Assembly: GCA_026120185.1 (NCBI GenBank)
Contig: JANUWF010001189.1
Span: forward strand, 1 to 64,000
Length of the DNA: 64,000 nucleotides
From: Voacanga thouarsii
Taxonomy: Eukaryota; Streptophyta; Magnoliopsida; Gentianales; Apocynaceae
Direction of reading: 5' to 3'
Positions 39,238 through 51,307 of the stretch are shown in pieces. Made by a program: the position numbers and the translations under genes. The notes below the pieces were generated by a model that did no database searches, was not told the origin of the DNA, and saw nothing but the letters and a program-made list of their open reading frames with translations. Positions within the stretch are counted from its first letter, which is position 1. Each line of letters begins with the position of its first letter.

Positions 39238-39843
39238 GATCCGATCGTTAGATTTGTTTAAATTGATAATAAAAGTGTTATGACTAGATTTGAAGATAAT
39301 CGGATATATTTTGGCATGCAATCCAACAAATATCTACAAAAATACCGAAAACCTAAGGCATTTACAAAGATAGGCACTTTCAATTAATGATCCTACCGTT
39401 AGATTTGTTTAAATTGCTAATAAAAGTGTTATGACTAAATTTGAAGATAATCGGAATATATTTTGGCATGCAATCCAACAAATATCAACAAAAATACCGA
39501 AAACCTAAGGCATTTACAAATATAGGAACCTTCAATTAATGATCCGATCGTTAGATTTGTTCAAATTTCTAATAACAGTGTTATTACCAAATTTGAAGAT
39601 AATCGGACATATTTTGGCATTGCAATCCAACAAATATAAACAAATATACCGAAAACCTAAGGCATTTACAAAGATAGGCACTTTCAATTAATGATCCGAC
39701 CGTTAGATTTGTTTAAATTTTTAGGAAAAGTGGTATGACCAAATTTGATGTTAGTCGGACATATTTTAGCATGCAATCCAACAAATGACTACAAAAAGAC
39801 CAAAAACCTAAGGCATTTACAAAGATAGGCACTTTCAATTAAT
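39238..39843. repeat. D9-like, E1, E2, E3
   Basis: E1 has CGGAATATATTTTGG here (CGGAAATATTTTGG elsewhere). E2 has AACAGTGTTATTACC and AAATATAAACAAATATACC. E3 has GTGGTATGACC and CATATTTTAGCATGC. The same four-monomer order recurs at 42485-43089. Confidence 0.8.
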
Positions 39844-40139
39844 GATCCGATCGTTAAATTTGTTTAAATTGATAATAAAAGTGTTATGACTAGATTTGAA
39901 GATAATCGGACATATTTTGGCATGCAATCCAACAAATATCAACAAAAATACCGAAAACCTAAGGCATTTACAAGGATTGGCACTTTCAATTAATGATCTT
40001 ACCGTTAGATTTGTTTGAATTGTTAATAAAAGTGTTTTGACTAAATTTGTATATAATCGGATATATTTTGGCACGCAATTCAACAAATATTAACAAAAAT
40101 ACCGAAACCTAAGGCATTTACAAAGATATGAGAATTAAT
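39844..40139. repeat. m1-m2 pair
   Basis: m1 with GGACAT and m2 with GGCACGCAATTC. Left-domain m2 reads GGCACGTAATTC, so left copies differ by a CG-to-TG-like change at this position. Confidence 0.8.
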
Positions 40140-40368
40140 GATCCGATCAGTTAGATTTGTTCAAATTTCTAGTAACAGTGTTATGACCAAATTTGAAGAT
40201 AATCGGATATATTTTGGCATGCAATCCAACAAATATCAACTAATGATCAGATATATCGCAAACCTAAGGCATTTATAAAGATAGGCACTTTCAATTAATG
40301 ATCTGATCGTTAAATTTGTTTAAATTGATAATCTAAGGCATTTACAAAGATAGGAATTTTGAAATATT
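40140..40368. repeat. Rearranged m3 (160 bp) plus 69-bp truncated monomer
   Basis: The m3-like monomer has filler TAATGATCAGATATA at about 40241-40255. The next monomer (40300-40368) runs from GATCTGATCG to TTGATAAT and jumps to CTAAGGCATTTAC, losing about 82 bp. The same pair of scars is at 43386-43613. Confidence 0.85.
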
Positions 40369-40672
40369 GATCCGACAGTTAGATTTGTTTGAATTGCTAT
40401 TAAAAGTGTTATGACTAAATTTGAAGATAATCGGATATATTTTGGCAAGCAATCCAACAAATATCAACAAAAAGACCGAAAACCTATAGGCATTTACAAA
40501 GATAGGCACTTTCAATAAATGATCCGATCGTTAGATTTGTTTAAATTTCTAAGAAAAGTGTTATGACCAAATTTGAATATAATCGGATATATTTTGGCAT
40601 GCAATCCAACAAATGATCAACAAAAAGATCGAAAACCTAAGGCATTTACAAAGATAGGCACTTTCAATTAAT
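40369..40672. repeat. D4/D5-like pair
   Basis: Contains GCTATTAAAAGTG and GGCAAGCAATCC. Matches 43614-43914. Confidence 0.75.
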
Positions 40673-41879
40673 GATCCGATCGTTAGATTTGTTTGAATTG
40701 TTAGGAAAAGTGTTATAACCAAATTTGAAGATAATCGGATTTATTTTGACATGCAATCCAACAAATTTCAACAATAATACCGAAAACCTTAGGCATTTAC
40801 AAAGATAGGAACTTTGAATTAATGAACCGATCGTTAGATTTGTTTAAATTGCTAATAAAAGTCTTATGACCAAATTTGAAGATAATCGGATATATTTTGG
40901 CATGCAATCCAACAAATATCAACAAAAAGACCGAAAACCAAAGGCATTTACAAAGTTAGGCACTTTCAATTAATGATCATACCGTTAGATTTGTTTGAAT
41001 TGCTAATAAAAGTGTTATGACTAAATTTGAAGATAATCGAATATATTTTGGCATGCAATGCAACAAATGTCCACAAAAAGAACGAAAACCTAAGGCATTT
41101 ACAAAGATAGGAATTTTGAATTATTGATCCGATCGTTAGATTTGTTTGAATTGCTAATAAAAGTGTTATGACTAAATTTGAAGATAATCGGATACATTTT
41201 GGCATGCAATCCAACAAATATAAAAAAAAGACCGAAAAACTATGGCATTTACAAAGATAGGCACTTTCAATAAATGATCCGATCGTTAGATTTGTTTAAA
41301 TTTCTAAGAACAGCGTTATGACCAAATTTGAATATAGTCGGATATATTTTGGTATGGAATCCAACAAATGACTACAAAAAGATCGAAAACCTAAGGCATT
41401 TACAAAGATAGGCACTTTCAATTAATGATCTGACAGTTAGATTTATTTAAATTGATAATAAAAGTGTTATAACTAGGTTTGAAGATAATATGATATATTT
41501 TGGCATGCAATCCAACAAATATCAACAAAAATACCGAAAGCCAAAGGCATTTACAAATATATGCACTTTCAATTAATGATCCGACCGTTATATTTGTTCA
41601 ATTTACTATGAAAAGAGTTATGACCAAATTTGAAAATAATCGGATATATTATGGCATTCAATCCTACAAATGACAACAAAAAGACCGAAAACCTAAGGCA
41701 TTTATAAAGCTAGGCACTTTCAATTAATGATCCGACCATTAGATTTGTTTAAATTGCTAATAGAAGTGTTATGACTGAATTTGAAGACAATCGGATATAT
41801 TTTGGCATGCAATCCAACAAATATCTACAAAAATATCGAAAACCTAAGACATTTACAAGGATATGCACTTTCAATAAAT
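40673..41879. repeat. D1-D8 block (1207 bp)
   Basis: Eight monomers in D order. The last is a D8 head (GACTGAATTTG) joined to an m5 tail (AATATCTACAAAAATATCG), which leads into m6. Confidence 0.8.
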
Positions 41880-42484
41880 GATCCTTCCGTTAGATTTATT
41901 TAAATTGCTAATAAAAGTGTTATAACAAAATTTGAAAATAATCGGATATATTTTGACAGGCAATACAACAAATAGCAACAAAAATACCGAAAATCTAAGG
42001 CATTTACAAAGATAGGATCCTTGAATTAATGATTCGACCGTTAGATTTGTTCAAATTTCTAGTAACAATGTTATGACCAAATTCAAAGATAATCAGATAT
42101 ATTTTGGCATGCAATCCAACATATATCAACAAAAAAACCGCAAACCTAAGGCATTTATAAAGATAGGCACTTTCAATTAATGATCTGATCGTTAAATTTG
42201 TTTAAATTGATAATAAAAGTGTTATGACTAGATTTGAAGATAATCGGACATATTTTGGCATGCAATCCAACAAATATCAACAAAAATACCGAAAACCTAA
42301 GGCATTTACAAAGATATGCACTTTCAATTATTGATCCGATCCGTTAGATTTGTTTGAATTGTTAGGAAAAGTGTTATAACCAAATTCGAAGATAATCAGA
42401 TATATTTTGGCATGCAATCCAACATATATCAACAAAAAAACCGCAAACCTAAGGCATTTATAAAGATATGCACTTTCAATTAAT
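41880..42484. repeat. m6, m7, m1, then D1/m7 hybrid
   Basis: GGATCC at 42015. The last monomer (from about 42334) has the D1 head GTTAGGAAAAGTGTTATAACC and the m7 tail CATATATCAAC with AACCGCAAACC. Confidence 0.75.
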
Positions 42485-43385
42485 GATCTGATCGTTAGAT
42501 TTGTTTAAATTGATAATAAAAGTGTTATGACTAGATTTGAAGATAATCGGATATATTTTGGCATGCAATCCAACAAATATCTACATAAATACCGAAAACC
42601 TAAGGCATTTTACAAAGATAGGCACTTTCAATTAATGATCCTACCGTTAGATTTGTTTAAATTGCTAATAAAAGTGTTATGACTAAATTTGAAGATAATC
42701 GGAAATATTTTGGCATGCAATCCAACAAATATCAACAAAAATACCGAAAACCTAAGGCATTTACAAATATAGGAACCTTCAATTAATGATCCGACCGTTA
42801 GATTTGTTCAAATTTCTAAGAACCGTGTTATTACCAAATTTGAAGATAATCAGACATATTTTGGTTTGCAATCCAACAAATATAAACAAATATACCGAAA
42901 ACCTAAGGCATTTACAAAGATAGGCACTTTCAATTAATGATCCGACCGTTAGATTTGTTTAAATATTTAGGAAAAGTGGTATGACCAAATTTGATTTTAA
43001 TCGGACATATTTTAGCATGCAATCCAACAAATGACTACAAAAAGACCAAAAACCTAAGGCATTTACAGAGATAGGCACTTTCAATTAAAGATCCGATCGT
43101 TAAATTAGTTTAAATTGATAATAAAAGTGTTATGACTAGATTTGAAGATAATCGGACATATTTTGGCATGCAATCCAACTAATATCAACAAAAATACCGA
43201 AAACCTAAGGCATTTACAAGGATTGGCACTTTCAATTAATGATCTTACCGTTAGAATTGTTTGAATTGTTAATAAAAGTGTTTTGACTAAATTTGTATAT
43301 AATCGGATATGTTTTGGCACGCAATTCAACAAATATTAACAAAAATACCGAAACCTAAGGCATTTACAAAGATATGAGAATTAAT
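42485..43385. repeat. D9-like, E1-E3, m1, m2
   Basis: Homologous to 39238-40139 at an offset of about 3247 bp. m1 begins at 43090 and carries TTAAATTAG. Confidence 0.8.
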
Positions 43386-43613
43386 GATCCGACCGTTAGA
43401 TTTGTTCAAATTTCTAGTGACAGTGTTATGACCAAATTTGAAAAAAATCAGATATATTTTGGCATGTAATCCAACAAATATCAATTAATGATCAGATATA
43501 TCGCAAACCTAAGGCATTTATAAAGATAGGCACTTTCAATTAATGATCTGATCGTTAAATTTGTTTAAATTGATAATCTAAGGCATTTACAAAGATAGGA
43601 ATTTTGAATTATT
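43386..43613. repeat. Second copy of the rearranged m3 and 69-bp truncated monomer
   Basis: 159 bp plus 69 bp (43545-43613), with the same filler (near 43486-43500) and the same TTGATAATCTAAGG deletion joint as 40140-40368. This shows common descent by segmental duplication. Confidence 0.85.
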
Positions 43614-43914
43614 GATCCGACCGTTAGATTTGTTTGAATTGCTATTAAAAGTGTTATGACTAAATTTGAGGATAATCGGATACATTTTGGCAAGCAATCC
43701 AACAAATATAACAAAAAGATCGAAAAACTATGGCATTTACAAAGATAGGCACTTTCAATAAATGATCCGATCGTTAGATTTGTTTAAATTTCTAAGAAAA
43801 GAGTTATGACCAAATTTGAATATAGTCGGATATATTTTGGTATGGAATCCAACAAATGACTACAAAAAGATCGAAAACCTAAGGCATTTACAAAGATAGG
43901 CACTTTCAATTAAT
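43614..43914. repeat. D4/D5-like pair, second copy
   Basis: Two monomers matching 40369-40672, with GGCAAGCAATCC. Confidence 0.7.
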
Positions 43915-46900
43915 GATCCGATCGTTAGATTTGTTTGAATTGTTAGGAAAAGTGTTATAACCAAATTTGAAGATAATCGGATTTATTTTGACATGCAATC
44001 CAACAAATTTCAACAATAATACCGAAAACCTTAGGCATTTACAAAGATAGGAACTTTGAATTAATGAACCGATCGTTAGATTTGTTTAAATTTCTAATAA
44101 AAAGTTTTATGACCAAATTTGAAGATAATCGGATATATTTTGGCATGCAATCCAACAAATATCAACAAAAAGACCGAAAACCAAAGGCATTTACAAAGTT
44201 AGGCACTTTCAATTAATGATCACACCGTTAGATTTGTTTGAATTGCTAATAAAAGTGTTATGACTAAATTTGAAGATAATCGGATATATTTTGGCATGCA
44301 ATGCAACAAATGTCCACAAAAGAACCGAAAACCTAAGGCATTTACAAAGATAGGAACTTTGAATTAATGATCCGATCGTTAGATTTGTTTGAATTGCTAA
44401 TAAAAGTGTTATGACTAAATTTGAAGATAATCGGATATATTTTGGCATGCAATCCAACAAATATCAACAAAAAGACCGAAAAACTATAGGCATTTACAAA
44501 GATAGGCACTTTCAATTAATGATCCGACCGTTAGATTTGTTTAAATTTCTATGAAAAGCGTTATGACCAAATTTGAATATAATCGGATATATTTTGGTAT
44601 GCAATCCAACAAATGACTACAAAAAGATCGAAAACCTAAGGCATTTACAAAGATAGGCACTTTCAATTAATGATCCGACAGTTAGATTTGTTTAAATTGA
44701 TAATAAAAGTGTTATAACTAGGTTTGAAGATAATCGGATATATTTTGGCATGCAATCCAACAAATATCAACAAAAAGACCGAAAACCTAAGGCATTTACA
44801 AAGATAGGCACTTTCAATTAATGATCATACCGTTAGATTTGTTTAAATTGCTAATGAAAAGTGTTATGACTAAATTTGAAGATAATCGGATATATTTTGG
44901 CATGCAATCCAACAAATGACCACAAAAAGACCGAAAACCTAAGGCATTTACAAAGATAGGAACTTTGAATTAATGATCCGATCGTTAGATTTGTTTAAAT
45001 TTCTAGTAAAAGTGTTATAAGACAAATTTGAAGATAATCGGATATATTTTGGCATGCAATCCAACAAATATCTACAAAAATACCGAAATCCAAAGCCATT
45101 TACAAAGATAGGCACTTTCAATTAATGATCCGAGCGTTAGATTTGTTTAAATTGCTAATGACAAGTGTTATGACCAAATTTGAAGATAATCGGATATATT
45201 TTGGCATGTAATCCAACAAATATCAACAAAAATATCGAAAGCCTAAGGCATTTACCAAATATAGGCACTTTCAATTATTGATCCGACCGTTATATTTGTT
45301 CAATTTTCTATGAAAAGAGTTATGACCAAATTTGAAAATAATCGGATATATTTTGGCATTCAATCCTACAAATGACTACAAAAAGACCGAAAACCTAAGG
45401 CATTTACAAAGCTAGGCACTTTCAATTAATGATCCGACCATTAGATTTGTTTAAATTGCTAATAAAAGTGTTATGACTGAATTTGAAGATAATCGGATAT
45501 ATTTTGGCATGCAATCCAACAAATGACTACAAAAAGACCGAAAACCTAAGGCATTTACAAATATAGGCGCTTTCAATTAATGATCCGATCGTTAGATTTG
45601 TTTAAATTGATAATAAAAGTGTTATGACTAGATTTGAAGATAATCGGATATATTTTGGCATGCAATCCAACAAATATCTACAAAAATACCGAAAACCTAA
45701 GGCATTTACAAAGATAGGTACTTTCAATTAATGATCCTACCGTTAGATTTGTTTAAATTGTTAATAAAAGTGTTATGACTAAATTTGAAGATAATCGGAA
45801 ATATTTTGGCATGCAATCCAACAAATATCAACAAAAATACCGAAAACCTAAGGCATTTACAAATATAGGAACCTTCAATTAATGATCCGACCGTTAGATT
45901 TGTTCAAATTTCTAAGAACCGTGTTATTACCAAATTTGAAGATAATCAGACATATTTTGGCTTGCAATCCAACAAATATAAACAAATATACCGAAAACCT
46001 AAGGCATTTACAAAGATAGGCACTTTCAATTAATGATCCGACCGTTAGATTTGTTTAAATTTTTAGGAAAAGTGGTATGACCAAATTTGATGTTAGTCGG
46101 ACATATTTTAGCATGCAATCCAACAAATGACTACAAAAAGACCAAAAACCTAAGGCATTTACAAAGATAGGCACTTTCAATTTATGATCCGATCGTTAAA
46201 TTTGTTTAAATTGATAATAAAAGTGTTATGACTAGATTTGAAGATAATCGGACATATTTTGGCATGCAATCCAACAAATATCAACAAAAATACCGAAAAC
46301 CTAAGGCATTTACAAGGATTGGCACTTTCAATTAATGATCTTACCGTTAGATTTGTTTGAATTGTTAATAAAAGTGTTTTGACTAAATTTGTATATAATC
46401 GGATATATTTTGGCACGCAATTCAACAAATATTAACAAAAATACCGAAACCTAAGGCATTTACAAAGATATGAGAATTAATGATCCGACCGTTAGATTTG
46501 TTCAAATTTCTAGTAACAGTGTTATGACCAAATTTGAAGATAATCGGATATATTTTGGCATGCAATCCAACAAATATCAACAAAAAGACCGAAAACCTAA
46601 GGAATTTACAAAGATAGGCACTTTCAATTAAAGATCCGACCGTTAGATTTGTTTAAATTTCTAGGAAAAGTGTTATCGCCAAATTTGAAGATAGTCGGAT
46701 ATATTTTGGCATGCAATCCAACAAATGACTACAAAATGACCGAAAATCGAAGACATTTACAAAGATAGGCACTTTCAATTAATGATCCAATCGTTAGATT
46801 TGTTTAAATTGATAATAAAAGTGTTATGACTAGATTTGAAGATAATCGGATATATTTTGGCATGCAATCCAACAAATATCTACAAAAATATCGAAAACCT

Positions 46901-47237
46901 AAGACATTTACAAGGATATGCACTTTCAATTAATGATCCTTACCGTTAGATTTATTTAAATTGCTAATAAAAGTGTTATGACTAAATTTGAAAATAATCG
47001 GATATATTTTGACATGCAATACAACAAATATCAACAAAAATACCGAAAATCTAAGGCATTTACAAAGATAGGATCCTTGAATTAATGATTCGACCGTTAG
47101 ATTTGTTCAAATTTCTAGTAACAGTGTTATGACCAAATTCGAAGATAATCGGATATATTTTGGCATGCAATCCAACATATATCAACAAAAAAACCGCAAA
47201 CCTAAGGCATTTATAAAGATAGGCACTTTCAATTAAT
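43915..47237. repeat. Most complete right-domain HOR unit (3323 bp, 22 monomers)
   Basis: Reads D1-D6, three extra monomers (about 44821-45278, near consensus), D7-D9, E1-E3, then m1-m7. 3323 bp divided by 22 is 151 bp. It includes the m cassette as its last third, so it is the best model of the parent HOR. Confidence 0.8.
46186..47237. repeat. Complete m1-m7 cassette, copy 1 (1052 bp)
   Basis: Seven monomers in the same order and total length as a left-domain HOR unit, with GGATCC at 47071. It differs by right-domain spellings: GGCACGCAATTC in m2, ATCAACAAAAAGACC in m3, TTTGTTTAAATTG in m5, GACATGCAATAC in m6, AACCGCAAACC in m7. Confidence 0.88.
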
Positions 47238-48742
47238 GATCTGATCGTTAAATTTGTTTAAATTGATAATAAAAGTGTTATGACTAGATTTGAAGATAAT
47301 CGGACATATTTTGGCATGCAATCCAACAAATATCAACAAAAATACCGAAAACCTAAGGCATTTACAAGAATTGGCACTTTCAATTAATGATCTTACCGTT
47401 AGATTTGTTTGAATTGTTAATAAAAGTGTTTTGACTAAATTTGTATATAATCGGATATATTTTGGCACGCAATTCAACAAATATTAACAAAAATATCGAA
47501 ACCTAAGGCATTTACAAATATATGAGAATTAATGATCCGACCGTTAGATTTGTTCAAATTTCTAGTAACAGTGTTATGACCAAATTTGAAGATAATCAGA
47601 TATATTTTGGCATGCAATCCAACAAATATCAACAAAAAGACCGAAAACCAAAGGCATTTACAAAGTTAGGCACTTTCAATTAATGATCATACCGTTAGAT
47701 TTGTTTGAATTGCTAATAAAAGTGTTATGACTAAATTTGAAGATAATCGGATATATTTTGGCATGCAATGCAACAAATGTCCACAAAAAGAACGAAAACC
47801 TAAGGCATTTACAAAGATAGGAATTTTGAATTATTGATCCGACCGTTAGATTTGTTTGAATTGCTAATAAAAGTGTTATGACTAAATTTGAAGATAATCG
47901 GATACATTTTGGCATGCAATCCAACAAATATAAAAAAAAGACCGAAAAACTATGGCATTTACAAAGATAGGCACTTTCAATAAATGATCCGACCGTTAGA
48001 TTTGTTTAAATTTCTAAGAAAAGCGTTATGACCAAATTTGAATATAGTCGGATATATTTTGGCATGGAATCCAACAAATGACTACAAAAAGATCGAAAAC
48101 CTAAGGCATTTACAAAGATAGGCACTTTCAATTAATGATCCGATCGTTAGATTTATTTAAATTGATAATAAAAGTGTTATAACTAGGTTTGAAGATAATA
48201 TGATATATTTTGGCATGCAATCCAACAAATATCAACAAAAATACCGAAAGCCTAAGGCATTTACAAATATAGGCACTTTCAATTAATGATCCGACCGTTA
48301 TATTTGTTCAATTTTCTATGAAAAGAGTTATGACCAAATTTGAAAATAATCGGATATATTTTGGCATTCAATCCTACAAATGACTACAAAAAGACCGAAA
48401 ACCTAAGGCATTTACAAAGCTAGGCACTTTCAATTAATGATCCGACCATTAGATTTGTTTAAATTGCTAATAAAAGTGTTATGACTGAATTTGAAGATAA
48501 TCGGATATATTTTGGCATGCAATCCAACAAATGACTACAAAAAGACCGAAAACCTAAGGCATTTACAAATATAGGCGCTTTCAATTAATGATCCGATCGT
48601 TAGATTTGTTTAAATTTATAATAAAAGTGTTATGACCAAATTTGAAGATAATCGGATATATTTTGGCATGCAATCCAACAAATGATCTACAAAAATGACC
48701 GAAAACCTAAGGCATTTACAAAGATAGGCACTTTCAATTAAT
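47238..48742. repeat. m1, m2, m3/D2 hybrid, D3-D9
   Basis: Ten monomers in 1505 bp. The exchange between m3 (CTAGTAACAGTG) and a D2 tail (AAAGTTAGGCAC) lies near 47540-47670 and brings D3 at once after the m cassette. Confidence 0.8.
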
Positions 48743-49646
48743 GATCCGATCGTTAGATTTGTTTAAATTGATAATAAAAGTGTTATGACTAGATTTGAAG
48801 ATAATCGGATATATTTTGGCATGCAATCCAACAAATATCAACAAAAATACCGAAAACCTAAGGCATTTACAAAGATAGGCACTTTCAATTAATGATCCTA
48901 CCGTTAGATTTGTTTAAATTGTTAATAAAAGTGTTATGACTAAATTTGAAGATAATCGGATATATTTTGGCATGCAATCCAACAAATATCAACAAAAATA
49001 CCGAAAACCTAAGGCATTTACAAAGATAGGAACTTTCAATTAATGATCCGACCGTTAGATTTGTTCAAATTTCTAATAACAAGTGTTATGACCAAATTTG
49101 AAGATAATCGGATATATTTTGGCATGCAATCCAACAAATATCAACAAAAAGACCGAAAACCTAAGGCATTTACAAAGATAGGCACTTTCAATTAATGATC
49201 CGATCGTTAGATTTGTTTAAATTTCTAGGAAAAGTGTTATCGACCAAATTTGAAGATAGTCGGATATATTTTGGCATGCAATCCAACAAATGACTACAAA
49301 ATGACCGAAAACCTAAGGCATTTACAAAGATAGGCACTTTCAATTAATGATCCAATCGTTAGATTTGTTTAAATTGATAATAAAAGTGTTATGACTAGAT
49401 TTGAAGATAATCGGATATATTTTGGCATGCAATCCAACAAATATCTACAAAAATATCGAAAACCTAAGGCATTTACAAGGATATGCACTTTCAATTAATG
49501 ATCCTTACCGTTAGATTTGTTTAAATTGTTAATAAAAGTGTTATGACTAAATTTGAAAATAATCGGATATATTTTGGCATGCAATCCAACAAATGACTAC
49601 AAAAAGACCGAAAACCTAAGGCATTTACAAAGATATGAGAATTAAT
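48743..49646. repeat. Near-consensus monomer run
   Basis: Six monomers with few diagnostic bases. Order resembles m1, consensus, m3, m4, m5, m6 with diagnostic positions reverted to consensus. Confidence 0.65.
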
Positions 49647-50552
49647 GATCCGACCGTTAGATTTGTTCAAATTTCTAGTAACAGTGTTATGACCAAATTT
49701 GAAGATAATCAGATATATTTTGGCATGCAATCCAACAAATATCAACAAAAAGACCAAAAACCTAAGGAATTTACAAAGATAGGCACTTTCAATTAAAGAT
49801 CCGACCGTTAGATTTGTTTAAATTTCTAGGAAAAGTGTTATCGCCAAATTTGAAGATAGTCGGATATATTTTGGCATGCAATCCAACAAATGACTACAAA
49901 ATGACCGAAAATCGAAGACATTTACAAAGATAGGCACTTTCAATTAATGATCCAATCGTTAGATTTGTTTAAATTGATAATAAAAGTGTTATGACTAGAT
50001 TTGAAGATAATCGGATATATTTTGGCATGCAATCCAACAAATATCTACAAAAATATCGAAAACCTAAGACATTTACAAGGATATGCACTTTCAATAAATG
50101 ATCCTTCCGTTAGATTTATTTAAATTGCTAATAAAAGTGTTATGACTAAATTTGAAAATAATCGGATATATTTTGACAGGCAATACAACAAATATCAACA
50201 AAAATACCGAAAATCTAAGGCATTTACAAAGATAGGATCCTTGAATTAATGATTCGACCGTTAGATTTGTTCAAATTTCTAGTAACAGTGTTATGACCAA
50301 ATTCGAAGATAATCAGATATATTTTGGCATGCAATCCAACATATATCAACAAAAAAACCGCAAACCTAAGGCATTTATAAAGATAGGCACTTTCAATTAA
50401 TGATCTGATCGTTAAATTTGTTTAAATTGATAATAAAAGTGTTATGACTAGATTTGAAGATAATCGGACATATTTTGGCATGCAATCCAACAAATATCAA
50501 CAAAAATACCGAAAACCTAAGGCATTTACAAAGATAGGCACTTTCAATTAAT
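49647..50552. repeat. m3-m7 plus m1
   Basis: Six monomers, GGATCC at 50235. Leads into D1 at 50553. Confidence 0.8.
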
Positions 50553-51307
50553 GATCCGATCGTTAGATTTGTTTGAATTGTTAGGAAAAGTGTTATAACC
50601 AAATTTGAAGATAATCGGATTTATTTTGACATGCAATCCAACAAATTTCAACAATAATACCGAAAACCTTAGGCATTTACAAAGATAGGAACTTTGAATT
50701 AATGAACCGATCGTTAGATTTGTTTAAATTGCTAATAAAAGTCTTATGACCAAATTTGAAGATAATCGGATATATTTTGGCATGCAATCCAACAAATATC
50801 AACAAAAAGACCGAAAACCAAAGGCATTTACAAAGTTAGGCACTTTCAATTAATGATCATACCGTTAGATTTGTTTGAATTGCTAATAAAAGTGTTATGA
50901 CTAAATTTGAAGATAATCGGATATATTTTGGCATGCAATGCAACAAATGTCCACAAAAAGAACGAAAACCTAAGGCATTTACAAAGATAGGAATTTTGAA
51001 TTATTGATCCGACCGTTAGATTTGTTTGAATTGCTAATAAAAGTGTTATGACTAAATTTGAAGATAATCAGATACATTTTGGCATGCAATCCAACAAATA
51101 TAAAAAAAAAGACCGAAAAACTATGGCATTTACAAAGATAGGCACTTTCAATAAATGATCCGACCGTTAGATTTGTTTAAATTTCTAAGAAAAGTGTTAT
51201 GACCAAATTTGAATATAGTCGGATATATTTTGGTATGGAATCCAACAAATGACTACAAAAAGATCGAAAACCTAAGGCATTTACAAAGATAGGCACTTTC
51301 AATTAAT
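50553..51307. repeat. D1-D5 block (755 bp)
   Basis: Five monomers in D order, with the D4 A-run near 51100. Breaks into near-consensus monomers at 51308. Confidence 0.8.
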
